Of a stretch of 38,089 bases of DNA, positions 8,466 to 17,590 are shown one piece after another (position 1 is the stretch's first letter; every line of letters starts with the position of its first letter). The notes below the pieces were generated by a model that saw nothing but the letters and a program-made list of their open reading frames with translations, was not told where the DNA came from and ran no database searches. Origin of the DNA: Dehalococcoidia bacterium (GTDB lineage Bacteria > Chloroflexota > Dehalococcoidia > Lucifugimonadales > Lucifugimonadaceae); assembly GCA_029936155.1 (NCBI GenBank), contig JAPYUK010000013.1, positions 1 through 38,089 of the forward strand, given 5' to 3'. A program made the translations under genes and the position numbers.

Positions 8466-9509
8466 ATGTCAGCAACTGAGAACAAATCTTTAAATTCGAC
8501 GCTTCCCGAATCTAAGCCCGGTTCTGGTCAAATATCCGGCGAACGTTTGGTAGAGCTGTACCGAACGATGGTGCTCAGTAGGTATCTTGACCAGCGGGTG
8601 TGGCTGCTCAATCGGCAGGGAAAAGCGGCAATAGCGGCTTCTGCTCAAGGACATGAAGCGGCACAAGTTGCGTGTATCGAGGCGACTGATCCTTCGAGGG
8701 ACCACTACCTGATCTATTACCGGCAGTTCACAGCTATGGTTGCCCTCGGTACAGAGCCGGAAGAGATGCTTCGAGGCTTTCTCGCTAAAGAAGGCGAACC
8801 GATGAGTGCAGCAAGGCAGTTCCCGCTCCACGGTGCACATCCTAGAGTCGATCTTTTCAACTTTTCGAACGTTATTGCGACTCAATTGCCCCAGGCTGCC
8901 GGCGTCGCGCTCGCAGACAAACTGAAGGGCTTAGATGCCGTAACAGTGGTCTATTTCGGTGATGGGGCTTCATCGCAGGGGGACACCCACGAGGCGATGA
9001 ACTTTGCTGGGGTGCATAAACTTCCTGTGATCTTCTTCTGCGAGAACAATCGATACGCCATTTCGGTGTCGATCGAGAAGCAGATGGGCATTGAAAGCGT
9101 GGCCAGTCGGGCCGCTGGGTATGGATTCCCTGGTGTTCGGGTCGATGGCGCTGACGTTGTCGCTGTGCACGAAGTGACTAAAACCGCAGTTGAGCGAGCA
9201 AGGGCAGGGGACGGACCAACTCTTATCGAAGCGTCTGTAGAGCGCCTATTGCCCCACACGACCGATGATGACCACACTCGATATCGTTCGACCGAAGATA
9301 TTGAACAGATGTCGAAGCGAGATCCGTTACTCATTCTTGCTGAGCTTTTGAAGCGCCGAGACCTGATCACTGAATCGCAAGATGAAGAGATTCACGATAA
9401 AGCCAAGAAACGAGTGAACGTCGCTACGGATACCGTTGATGCGGAGGCGTTTCCGAACGTCGATACGATGTTTGAACACGTAGTCGAGAACACGCGAGGT
9501 CATGCCTAA
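8466..9509 (+). CDS. 2-oxoacid dehydrogenase E1 component, alpha subunit (branched-chain type)
   Basis: A 347-residue thiamine diphosphate-binding subunit. The cofactor motif runs from GDG (165-167) to NN (194-195). With E1beta it decarboxylates a 2-oxoacid and transfers the acyl group to lipoyl-E2. The DHYLIYYRQ segment and the QFPLHGAHP...[13 protein letters not shown] block resemble branched-chain 2-oxoacid dehydrogenases more than pyruvate dehydrogenase, though this is a judgement by eye. It is the first gene of an overlapping operon (E1alpha, E1beta, E2, lipB); its stop overlaps the next start (TAATG). It is preceded by TATAAT and apparently translated from a leaderless message. No E3 gene is in the window. 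Confidence 0.93.
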   Translation: MSATENKSLNSTLPESKPGSGQISGERLVELYRTMVLSRYLDQRVWLLNRQGKAAIAASAQGHEAAQVACIEATDPSRDHYLIYYRQFTAMVALGTEPEEMLRGFLAKEGEPMSAARQFPLHGAHPRVDLFNFSNVIATQLPQAAGVALADKLKGLDAVTVVYFGDGASSQGDTHEAMNFAGVHKLPVIFFCENNRYAISVSIEKQMGIESVASRAAGYGFPGVRVDGADVVAVHEVTKTAVERARAGDGPTLIEASVERLLPHTTDDDHTRYRSTEDIEQMSKRDPLLILAELLKRRDLITESQDEEIHDKAKKRVNVATDTVDAEAFPNVDTMFEHVVENTRGHA

Positions 9510-10492
9510 TGGCAGAAATGACCGTGATCGAAGCAGTTCGCGACACCATGTTCGCCGAAATGCGCCGAGACGACTCGGTGATACTGCTTGGTGAGGATGT
9601 GGGAAGTCGAGGCGGAGTATTTCTTGCGTCGGACGGCCTGATCGACGAGTTCGGCGAGAGTCGGGTCATTGATACGCCACTGGCTGAGTCATCGATTGCC
9701 GGTGTTGCGCTCGGCGCTGCCGTGAATGGTCTCCGCCCGATCGCTGAAATACAGTTTGCCGATTTTATGTGGCCTGCGATAAACCAGCTTATCGGCGAGG
9801 CATCGAAGGTGCGGTACGGAACCAACGGTGTGAAGACAGCGCCGATGACCGTACGAGTACCGTACGGCGGCGGAGTCAGAGGCGGCCTGTACCACTCCCA
9901 GAGCATCGAAGTGCTATTCGCCCACACTCCCGGCCTCTCCGTTGTAGCTCCCGCTACGCCCTACGATGCGAAGGGACTGCTGGCGACCGCGATTAGAACC
10001 AATGATCCCGTGATCGTGCTCGAACACAAGCGGACGTATCGTTTGGTGAAAGGCGAGGTGCCAGTTGAGGATTACACGATCCCGATTGGAAAAGCCGAGA
10101 TCAAACGTCCTGGTACAGATATGACGTTGATCACGTATGGCCTGATGTTGCACTACTCGCTTCAGGCGGCAGAGATGGCCGCGGCGAACGGTATTGATGT
10201 GGAAGTGGTCGACCTGCGCACGTTGCGGCCTCTCGACGCAGATGCCATCGCAGAGTCGTCTTCCCGAACTGGTAAGGCGCTCATCGTGCAGGAAGACACA
10301 CCTGCGGTCAGTATCTCTTCTGAAGTCGCAGCGATTATTGGCGAGCGGTGCTTCTTCGATCTCGACGGTCCGATCACCCGACTCGGCCCTCCAGAGATTC
10401 CGCCAATGCCATTTTCACCGATTCAGGAGGCAGCGTTTATGCCATCGCCTGAGAAGATTCTCGATGCGATCACCAAACTGGCGGAGGTGTAG
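9509..10492 (+). CDS. 2-oxoacid dehydrogenase E1 component, beta subunit
   Basis: 327 residues, the usual length for this transketolase-like subunit. Recognisable parts are LLGEDVG near the N-terminus, the DTPLAESSIAGVALGAA segment carrying the Glu that touches thiamine diphosphate, FADFMWPAINQL, the VRVPYGGGVRGG loop and the C-terminal VVDLRTLRPLD. It forms the heterotetramer with the upstream alpha subunit. Its ATG overlaps the alpha stop codon by one base, indicating translational coupling. Confidence 0.95.
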   Translation: MAEMTVIEAVRDTMFAEMRRDDSVILLGEDVGSRGGVFLASDGLIDEFGESRVIDTPLAESSIAGVALGAAVNGLRPIAEIQFADFMWPAINQLIGEASKVRYGTNGVKTAPMTVRVPYGGGVRGGLYHSQSIEVLFAHTPGLSVVAPATPYDAKGLLATAIRTNDPVIVLEHKRTYRLVKGEVPVEDYTIPIGKAEIKRPGTDMTLITYGLMLHYSLQAAEMAAANGIDVEVVDLRTLRPLDADAIAESSSRTGKALIVQEDTPAVSISSEVAAIIGERCFFDLDGPITRLGPPEIPPMPFSPIQEAAFMPSPEKILDAITKLAEV

Positions 10493-10494
10493 CG

Positions 10495-11817
10495 ATGGCA
10501 TTCGAGATTGAACTGCCTCACGTAGGTGAATCTGTAACCGAAGCTGTGATCGGCAAATGGCTGAAACAACCGGGTGACAAGGTTGAAAAGTACGACCCGC
10601 TCGTCGAAGTAATCACCGACAAGGTGAACATGGATGTGCCGTCTCCTGCTGTTGGCATTCTCACTCGAATAATCGCTGAAGAAGGCGATACGGTTCCAAT
10701 GGGAGCTGTTATAGCTGAAATGGATGCGGCGGAAGGTGAAGTCAGTACGCCTGCATCCGAACCGACAGCAGCTGCGGAATCTCCTCTGGCAAGTCGTATA
10801 GGGGCACTCGTTCAAGGTGCAAACGTTGGACCAACCGGCGGCGAATTTCTTGATACCAGTCTCGCGGCAACTGACCAAACTGCCCCGGAGCGCGCTGAAA
10901 CTGTGAGCGCAGGAAATTCTGGCGGCTCAACTGGTAGGCAAAAAGGCTTCTCCCCAGTAGTCACTCGACTCGCCGCCCAGCATGCGATCGATCTGAATAG
11001 GCTGACAGGAACGGGTCTCGGTGGCCGGGTTACCAAAAAGGATGTACTGGCAGCGGCAGAAACTGGTGCATCGAGTGCTGGTTCGGGCACAGTGCCTGAA
11101 GCAGCACTCGATGATCAAATCATCGAACCCACGCCGATTCGCAAGATGATCGCTGATCACATGGTCAAGTCGATGTCCGAGATCCCCCACGCATGGTCAG
11201 CAATTGAAGTAGACGTTACAGGGATGGTCGAGTGGCGAACTGCCAACAAGGACACGTTCGAAGCGAACAACCGAGTGAGGCTGACGTATCTGCCAATAAC
11301 ACTCTCGGTGGTTGCAGATGCGTTGAAATCTAACCCACGAATCAATTCTAGTTGGATCGAAGGCAATATCATCCTCAAAAATGCCGTGAATGTGGGCGTG
11401 GCAGTCGCTGCGGCAGAAGGTCTTGTGGTGCCGGTGGTTCACGAGGCGGCTGGGTCGACAATCGTTGAACTGGCCGGCAAACTTTATGGAGTAGTGAACC
11501 GTGCTCGATCTGGCTCTATGACGCTGGACGACGTTCAAGGTGGTACTTTCACGCTGAACAACACGGGGGCACTCGGATCGGTTTGGGGCGGTGCAATCAT
11601 CAACCATCCTCAAGCCGCCATTTTGACTACCGAAGCGATCGTAAAGCGGCCCGTGATTGTGTCGGTTGACGGCACTGATTCGGTCGAAATCCGTTCGATG
11701 ATGAACATCTGCCTCTCGTTCGATCATCGAATAGTCGATGGTGCGGAGGCCTCGGACTTCCTGCAGTCTGTGAAATCCGGACTAGAGGCAATCTCTCTTT
11801 CATCTGATCTCAGATGA
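10495..11817 (+). CDS. 2-oxoacid dehydrogenase E2 component (dihydrolipoyl acyltransferase)
   Basis: 440 residues in three parts. There is one lipoyl domain (about 1-80) with Lys43 in TDKVN as lipoylation site. An Ala/Ser/Gly-rich linker leads to a peripheral subunit-binding domain at about 152-188 (SPVVTRLAA...GTGLGGRVTKKDV). The catalytic domain ends in the DHRIVDG motif, with His411 and Asp415 as the acyltransfer pair. It passes the acyl group from lipoate to CoA and forms the core of the complex. The start at 10495 has GGAGGTG upstream, inside the end of E1beta. Its stop overlaps the lipB start (ATGA). Confidence 0.95.
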   Translation: MAFEIELPHVGESVTEAVIGKWLKQPGDKVEKYDPLVEVITDKVNMDVPSPAVGILTRIIAEEGDTVPMGAVIAEMDAAEGEVSTPASEPTAAAESPLASRIGALVQGANVGPTGGEFLDTSLAATDQTAPERAETVSAGNSGGSTGRQKGFSPVVTRLAAQHAIDLNRLTGTGLGGRVTKKDVLAAAETGASSAGSGTVPEAALDDQIIEPTPIRKMIADHMVKSMSEIPHAWSAIEVDVTGMVEWRTANKDTFEANNRVRLTYLPITLSVVADALKSNPRINSSWIEGNIILKNAVNVGVAVAAAEGLVVPVVHEAAGSTIVELAGKLYGVVNRARSGSMTLDDVQGGTFTLNNTGALGSVWGGAIINHPQAAILTTEAIVKRPVIVSVDGTDSVEIRSMMNICLSFDHRIVDGAEASDFLQSVKSGLEAISLSSDLR

Positions 11818-12536
11818 AAGGCAATCCCGAACTCAGTCGGCGCCTACTTCACGCGAATTGGCTTGGGACTCTGGCGTACAGCGACGCTCTGGAATTACAG
11901 CACTCGACAATGGCCGAGCGTAAATCAGATTCGCTCCCAGACACACTTCTACTGCTCGAACACCCGCACGTGATTACCTACGGAAGAAGGGCAGACGACT
12001 CACATTTGGTTACGCCTCGCACCGAACTGAAGCGACTTGGCGTCGAGATATTCGAAACTGATCGCGGAGGCGAGGCGACTTATCACGGACCCGGCCAATT
12101 GGTTGGCTATCCAATCATCGATGTGAGAGTGGCAGAGCTGGGTCCTGTGACGTACGTGCACCTATTGGAGCAATCGATTATCTACACCCTCGCTGAGTTC
12201 GAAATCGAAGCGCACGTTATAGACGGTGAAACCGGTGTCTGGGTTGGCGGCAATCCGAACGAAAAGAAAGTGCCATGCGTTAATCCGTCCGGTAAGAAAA
12301 TCGCAGCTATTGGGGTTCGGATATCCGGTGGCGTAACCATGCATGGCTTCGCTTTAAATGTATCGACCGACCTCACTTATTTCCAACACATTATTCCCTG
12401 CGGAATGCCGGACTTACCGTTCACGACGATTGAACGTCAGACAGGTAGTGCTGCTTCGGTTAGATCTTGCGCCGAAACCTTTGCCAGGCACCTTGCGCTG
12501 AATCTCGATCGAGAATTGAGCTGTCCGGGCGAGTAG
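11814..12536 (+). CDS. lipB: Octanoyl-[acyl-carrier protein]:protein N-octanoyltransferase LipB
   Basis: 240 residues. It transfers octanoyl from acyl carrier protein to the target Lys of lipoyl domains, the first step of endogenous lipoylation. Family marks are DRGGEATYHGPGQLVGYPI (83-101), Lys162 in SGKKIAAIGVR and the acyl-thioester Cys196 in IIPCGMPD. It overlaps the E2 gene by 4 bases, so the enzyme that prepares the lipoyl domain is made together with its substrate. A lipA partner is not present in this window. Confidence 0.95.
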   Translation: MKGNPELSRRLLHANWLGTLAYSDALELQHSTMAERKSDSLPDTLLLLEHPHVITYGRRADDSHLVTPRTELKRLGVEIFETDRGGEATYHGPGQLVGYPIIDVRVAELGPVTYVHLLEQSIIYTLAEFEIEAHVIDGETGVWVGGNPNEKKVPCVNPSGKKIAAIGVRISGGVTMHGFALNVSTDLTYFQHIIPCGMPDLPFTTIERQTGSAASVRSCAETFARHLALNLDRELSCPGE

Positions 12537-12648
12537 CGATCTAAATAGTCGGCGCAGCATTACTCGAGAATCGTTCTCAAAATCGTTGTCAGGTCACAGG
12601 GTGGCTAAGTGTCGACTCCAACACTAATCGGGCTTTCATCTTCGATTA

Positions 12649-12682
12649 TATTGGTAGTAGGGCGTATGCCCTACTACCAATA
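12649..12682. repeat. 15-bp perfect hairpin between lipB and the large lipoprotein
   Basis: Bases 12649-12663 pair perfectly with 12668-12682 around a GTAT loop (core arm TTGGTAGTAGGGC). No T-run follows on either strand, so it is not a classic intrinsic terminator. It may end the lipB transcript in a factor-dependent way or sit in the leader of the next gene. The rest of 12537-12762 shows nothing else I can name. Confidence 0.6.
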
Positions 12683-12752
12683 ACTACATAACAAATCTTT
12701 GTACCCTCAGGCCGGGGTCACCCATACACTTTGAGTAGTAACCCAACAATAC

Positions 12753-12765
12753 GGAGATCGTCCTG
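12753..12765 (+). promoter_or_regulatory. Shine-Dalgarno and putative CTG start of the large lipoprotein
   Basis: GGAG at 12753-12756 is followed after 6 bases by CTG (12763-12765), in frame with a complete lipoprotein signal. No ATG, GTG or TTG occurs in this frame between the stop at 12739-12741 and the TTG at 12862. That TTG falls inside the hydrophobic core of the signal, too late to serve. Confidence 0.55.
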
Positions 12766-15681
12766 ATCGGCAACGCACAAGTCATACCGCACGCACCTTC
12801 ACGTTCTCACTCTCGGCCTTATTGGAGCCTCTCTCTTTTTCTACTACTCGGCGTTGCTGCTTTGGCGCTGACTGCCTGCTCATCACCGGCGGTTGCTGAG
12901 TTCAGTGCAACCAACAACTCAGGCAACGCTCCTCTGGATGTTTCATTCATTTTGGGTGAGATGGCAGATGCCGACAGCTACAGTTGGGATTTTGGCGATG
13001 GATCGGGTAGTACCGAACTTGAGCCATCCCACACATTTCAGGACGCCGGCGCGTTTAGTGTTCGGCTGACTGCCACCAGAGGTGATTCAACCGCTGTGGC
13101 AGATACAACGATCACCGTTGAGGCCGGAGAAGCTGGTTGGTTGGTGATCGAGGGCGGTGACGAGTCGGTTGAGTCGTTCGAGACGACCCAGTTCACGGCG
13201 GCTGCGTTCGATGTGCTCGGCAATCCGATAACAGATGCCGTGCTCAACTGGAACGTTGATTCAGCAGCCGGTGAAATCGACGACTCCGGCCTGTTCACAG
13301 CCGGAACCAATTTAGGCAGCTTCGATGACGCAATATATGTGACGGTCGAGCGTCTGGGCGTTACGGTCTCTGAGGATGTCGATATTCAGGTTGTCGAAGG
13401 GCCGCTGCATACATTTTCAATCGAACCAGTCACTCTGGTTCTTCAGGCAGGGCGCACACAGACCATTTCTGTCCAGGCAGTAGATGAGGCCGGGCATGAT
13501 CTCGATTCAGCACTGGTGTTGTTTACGACCGCCCGAGAAGAAGACACAGTAAATTCGACCGGACTGTTTTCGGCAGGTTTACTGGCATCGGTAGAGTTGG
13601 AAGATCTTCTGTTTATTGAGGTTGAACTCGATGGTGTCGTGATCGAAGCTACCGTGACCGGAACCGTTCAACCGGGAATACTGGATCAGGTGCATGTGTC
13701 TGTAATGCCGAGAAGTTTGGGTGTCGGTGAATCGCATCAACTCGAGGCATTCGCTACGGACCGTTTCGGCAACAAAACCGAGTTAGACGAACTTCAGTGG
13801 AGTGTCAGCCACCCTGATATCGGATCGATTAGCGATTCTGGACTATTTACTGCAGGCTCAGCCGCCGGTTCGCACGTGAAAGAAGGGATCATCGCCCGTG
13901 GCATCTTGAATGGCGTCGAGTCGGTCAAGCTTTCGCCAGTCATGATTTCAGGTGGAAACGCTGTATCGATCCACATCTTTCCAGAATCCGACTCTGTCCC
14001 GATCGGTGCCGGATCTCCGTTCGTAGTCCTGGCACTCGACGAACATGGAAACGTGCTCGATATCGACGAAGATCAGTATGTATTCAGCTACTCAACAGCG
14101 GGTAGAGGTACAGAGCCGGCGGTATTCATAGCTGGCTACGAGATCGGTGACTTCGAGAACGCTATTACCGTCACACTCCCTGCCGGTTCGTCCGGGAACG
14201 AATCTGAACTCACCGCCCAGTCAGACGTTAGCATCAGGCAACGCTCGTCGAACATCATCGCAGTAGAGGTGATAGATCAAGACGGTGGTGGAATCTTCTT
14301 CATCGATCTTGAAACGGCGCAAATCGGCTCGGCCGACGTCGATTTCCACGAGAATGGTGCCGTTGAGTTGTCCCCCGGATGGTGGCCTGATGGTTCACGA
14401 CTGGTGTACGTCTCCGATCCCACGGGTGAGCTTCAGATTTACACGCTAGAACTATCCACACGAGAGATCGTCCCGCTCACTGATTTCGCCGGTGGTGTCT
14501 CGATGCCTAATATTTCGTCCGATGGAACTGAGATTGTGTTCGTTAGCCTGGCAAACGACGAGTGGCAGATCTATGTCGCCGAGATTCCAGAGGATGTCGG
14601 CACCAACCCAATCACGCTCGAAGACTCGCGACTGATTTCCGATGACGCTGTCGCCCAGCATATCCTGCCATTCTGGTCATCTGATAGCACACAGATCCTC
14701 GCATCGCAAAATACTCCTGACGGACAGGTTCGAGTGATGCTGTTCGACCCAAAAGCCGAAACGCCACCAGAGATTATTGGGCCGTTTGGAAGCGTTGGTT
14801 TTGGCTGGAATTCAGATGGTTCAGGTGTTCACGTTGGACTCGCGACCGCTGAAGGTGCACTCGATTTGGGAACGCTGTATATCACCAGCAATGAAGCTGA
14901 ATTTATCGAATCGAATCTGGAGTTTCACGTTGCCGCGTGGGCGCCGGACGATTCTGAAGTCGTGATGATCGACTCGCTGCTCGGTGCTGGTTGGATTGTG
15001 GATTCAGATGGCACAGGGCTGAGAAGAATCGTCAGTTCAGAGCAGGTGCCAACCCGCATGTCATGGCGACCGAGGGCATACGGCGATCCAGTGCCGCTTC
15101 CGGCATTTGAGGGTGAACCGTTGATGCTAACCGCCGGAGATGCGCCCAGAGCGCCGGTTGGGGCGTTGGATACCACTCTTAGTTACTCGGCTGTAATTTC
15201 TACCGATGCGGGCGAGATTACGGTTGATCTGTTCGACGATCTGGCTCCGATGACAGTAGAGAATTTCATCAACCTGTCTCGAATCGGCTTCTACGATGGC
15301 CTGGATTTCCACCGGGTCCTAGAGAATATTATTTCGCAGGCTGGAGATCCGCCAACCGACGCGGATGGGCCTGGGTATATCTTCAACGACGAGTTCAGCC
15401 GCGAGCTCCAGCACGATGCCGCTGGAGTGCTCTCGATGGCGAATGCGGGATCGAACACTAACGGTAGTCAGCTCTTCTTTACCCACAGCGCGGCGCGTTG
15501 GTTGGATGCCTACGATGATGGAATCGCGAAAAACTGCGCCGACGATCTGGTTTCCTGCCATTCGGTATTCGGTCGCGTTACCAACGGTTTGGAGATTGTC
15601 ACAGGCATGTCCGAGCGCGATCCTGAGACGGCGACCGAGCCGGGTGTGAAGATTCTTAGTATTTCGATTATCGAAAGCTAA
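12763..15681 (+). CDS. Large lipoprotein: PKD, Ig-like repeats, TolB-like propeller and C-terminal cyclophilin domain
   Basis: About 972 residues if started at CTG 12763; a TTG start at 12862 would leave only five residues before the lipobox Cys. The signal peptide (Arg-Pro-Tyr-Trp, a hydrophobic run, then LTAC) puts the lipidated Cys at 39. Next come a PKD domain (about 45-125, SWDFGDGS), then three or four Ig-like repeats to about 500. Three of these carry SGLFTAG or TGLFSAG at roughly 92-residue spacing. A PD40/TolB-like propeller (about 505-775; SPGWWPDGSRLVYVS, SSDGTEIVFVS) follows. A cyclophilin domain (about 800-972) ends it: FHRV, QAGDP, MANAG, GSQLFFT and HSVFG keep most active-site residues, but IIS replaces the usual FM before Gln. 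Probably a surface-exposed folding or binding protein. The combination is unusual. Confidence 0.85.
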   Translation: MIGNAQVIPHAPSRSHSRPYWSLSLFLLLGVAALALTACSSPAVAEFSATNNSGNAPLDVSFILGEMADADSYSWDFGDGSGSTELEPSHTFQDAGAFSVRLTATRGDSTAVADTTITVEAGEAGWLVIEGGDESVESFETTQFTAAAFDVLGNPITDAVLNWNVDSAAGEIDDSGLFTAGTNLGSFDDAIYVTVERLGVTVSEDVDIQVVEGPLHTFSIEPVTLVLQAGRTQTISVQAVDEAGHDLDSALVLFTTAREEDTVNSTGLFSAGLLASVELEDLLFIEVELDGVVIEATVTGTVQPGILDQVHVSVMPRSLGVGESHQLEAFATDRFGNKTELDELQWSVSHPDIGSISDSGLFTAGSAAGSHVKEGIIARGILNGVESVKLSPVMISGGNAVSIHIFPESDSVPIGAGSPFVVLALDEHGNVLDIDEDQYVFSYSTAGRGTEPAVFIAGYEIGDFENAITVTLPAGSSGNESELTAQSDVSIRQRSSNIIAVEVIDQDGGGIFFIDLETAQIGSADVDFHENGAVELSPGWWPDGSRLVYVSDPTGELQIYTLELSTREIVPLTDFAGGVSMPNISSDGTEIVFVSLANDEWQIYVAEIPEDVGTNPITLEDSRLISDDAVAQHILPFWSSDSTQILASQNTPDGQVRVMLFDPKAETPPEIIGPFGSVGFGWNSDGSGVHVGLATAEGALDLGTLYITSNEAEFIESNLEFHVAAWAPDDSEVVMIDSLLGAGWIVDSDGTGLRRIVSSEQVPTRMSWRPRAYGDPVPLPAFEGEPLMLTAGDAPRAPVGALDTTLSYSAVISTDAGEITVDLFDDLAPMTVENFINLSRIGFYDGLDFHRVLENIISQAGDPPTDADGPGYIFNDEFSRELQHDAAGVLSMANAGSNTNGSQLFFTHSAARWLDAYDDGIAKNCADDLVSCHSVFGRVTNGLEIVTGMSERDPETATEPGVKILSISIIES

Positions 15682-15757
15682 ATTCACACATCCTTCTACG
15701 CGAGCCGCACCAATATTTCTACAGTAGTCAGCAATTAGTTCTGGCACGGAGACTCGC

Positions 15758-16960
15758 TTGTCAGCACGATCCCAAATTCGTAGCCACATCACGCATCTTG
15801 AATGTTCACTCTCCGGTGAACCATGTGGGCACGAGGTTCCAACACGCCTCAATCCTAAGAACGGCAAGCCCTATCTGGCGCGCTACGATCTCGCCAAAGC
15901 TGCTGAAACCCTGACGAAGGATTCGCTTGCAGAGCGAGAGTCGAACATGTGGCGATATCGCGAAGTGATGCCAGTGATCGACCCCAGCTACATCGTGACA
16001 CTCGGCGAAGGCTTTACACCGTTGCAACACGCCGAGCGACTCGGCAAACATCTTGGAATGAAATCACTTCTTATTAAGGATGAAGGCGTAAACCCGACCG
16101 GGTCGTTCAAAGCCCGCGGACTTTCGGCTGCGGTCTCAAAGGCATATGAGCTAGGCGAAATGAAGCTGACGATGCCATCGGCTGGCAACGCCGCCGGGGC
16201 GATGGCGGCCTACGCTGCTCAGGCTGGCATGGAAGCACATGTCTACATGCCCAAAGACGCACCAATGGCGAATCAGCTCGAGTGTGTTGCTTATGGAGCA
16301 GAGCTCAATCTCGTGGATGGCTTCATTACTGATGCAGGACGCATCTCTGGCGAGGCTGCCGAAAAGCATGGGCTATTCGATGTTTCGACGCTCAAGGAGC
16401 CATACCGTGTCGAAGGCAAGAAGACGATGGGCTACGAAATCGTCGAACAGCTTGGTTTCGAAGTTCCCGACGTCGTTATCTATCCGACCGGTGGAGGCAC
16501 CGGGATTGTGGGTATTTGGAAAGCTCTCGACGAGATGGAGCAGCTTGGATGGATCGGATCAGAAAGGCCTCGAATGATTTGCGTTCAGGCAGAAGGCTGC
16601 TCGCCGTTGGTAGATGCCTACAAGAAAGGCGAAGAATTTGCCGAACCCTTCCCCAATCCGAAAACACTCGCGGCCGGGATGCGAGTACCGGCGGCTGTCG
16701 GCGACTTCCTAGTGATACGCGCGGTTCGGGAGAGCGGTGGAACGGCACTGACCGTTACCGACGACCAGATGGTCGAGTCAGTGCGAAACATGTCGGCTTT
16801 CGAAGGCATATTCCCGGCGCCAGAAGGCGGAGCAACACTTTCGGCACTCGAACTACTACTGGAATCCGGTGAAGTGAATCGTGACGAACGCGTAGTGCTG
16901 CTCAACACTGGTTCGGCGCTGAAGTACCTCGACGTTCTCGGTCCGGCTTTAGGCTTTTAG
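15758..16960 (+). CDS. thrC: Threonine synthase
   Basis: A 400-residue PLP-dependent enzyme of fold type II. It converts O-phosphohomoserine to threonine. The PLP Schiff-base lysine is Lys118 in NPTGSFKARG. The phosphate-binding loop is PTGGGTG, and SAGNAAGAMAAYAA matches the family's substrate/cofactor segment. The N-terminus (LECSLSG.PC, then ARYDL) is the remnant of the small zinc-ribbon-like lead-in seen in many threonine synthases. The start is TTG at 15758 with GGAGA 5-9 bases upstream. It stands alone, downstream of the large lipoprotein and convergent with the GNAT gene. Confidence 0.92.
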   Translation: MSARSQIRSHITHLECSLSGEPCGHEVPTRLNPKNGKPYLARYDLAKAAETLTKDSLAERESNMWRYREVMPVIDPSYIVTLGEGFTPLQHAERLGKHLGMKSLLIKDEGVNPTGSFKARGLSAAVSKAYELGEMKLTMPSAGNAAGAMAAYAAQAGMEAHVYMPKDAPMANQLECVAYGAELNLVDGFITDAGRISGEAAEKHGLFDVSTLKEPYRVEGKKTMGYEIVEQLGFEVPDVVIYPTGGGTGIVGIWKALDEMEQLGWIGSERPRMICVQAEGCSPLVDAYKKGEEFAEPFPNPKTLAAGMRVPAAVGDFLVIRAVRESGGTALTVTDDQMVESVRNMSAFEGIFPAPEGGATLSALELLLESGEVNRDERVVLLNTGSALKYLDVLGPALGF

Positions 16961-16963
16961 CCG

Positions 16964-17578
16964 CTAAACCTTCGGGGCATCCCACGTAGTTACGTGGCTG
17001 AGTGTGCCGTCTGGGAACACAGCCGTGTACTCGTTGGCGAGCATGCCGAGGACCACCGAGTTGTGTCGTGCACCCTCGTGCGGACGACTCTGCCTCAATG
17101 TGCCTTCGTGCTGGAAGCCAATATGTTCGAACATGGCCCTGGCACCGGTGTTGTACTCAGGCACGTCGACCCACGCTCTATGAAGTCCAAGATGCTCAAA
17201 GATGTGTTCGAGCATGGCAATAACGGCGGATGTCCCGTAACCGTGATGCCAGAGGTTTTTCTGGCCGATTAATACTGAAATCTGGGCGTCACCAAGAGCT
17301 TCATCGATAGACAACTGACCTTCGCCAATGTGTTCGCCAGAGAGCGTGTAAATCGAGAAGATGTCTCGATGTGGCTCGTGGTGAGGATCGTGGAACACTT
17401 CGTTCCATTCGTCCTCGTTGGCGTTGATCATCTTTTTTGGCTCGTAGCCAAGGTGGGCGGCATCGCCATACGTGTAGCGGCCGAACCAAGCCTTTGCCAC
17501 TTCCTCGTCATTCAACCAGTCGGCAAGCCTCTGAACGTCTTCACGTGTAACCGGGCGCAACTCAACTAATGAGGGCAC
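16964..17578 (-). CDS. GNAT-family N-acetyltransferase (RimJ/RimL type)
   Basis: 204 residues. The acetyl-CoA motif is IGQKNLWHHGYGTSA (104-118), followed by the helix and the NTGARAMFEHIGF segment typical of the RimJ/RimL-like subgroup, which acetylates protein N-termini or small amines. The GTG start at 17578 is fixed by a very strong AAGGAGG on the minus strand (complement of 17584-17590). Its stop is 3 bases from that of threonine synthase; the two genes converge without a visible terminator. Substrate unknown. Confidence 0.9.
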   Translation of the reverse strand: MPSLVELRPVTREDVQRLADWLNDEEVAKAWFGRYTYGDAAHLGYEPKKMINANEDEWNEVFHDPHHEPHRDIFSIYTLSGEHIGEGQLSIDEALGDAQISVLIGQKNLWHHGYGTSAVIAMLEHIFEHLGLHRAWVDVPEYNTGARAMFEHIGFQHEGTLRQSRPHEGARHNSVVLGMLANEYTAVFPDGTLSHVTTWDAPKV

Positions 17579-17590
17579 TTTGTCCTCCTT

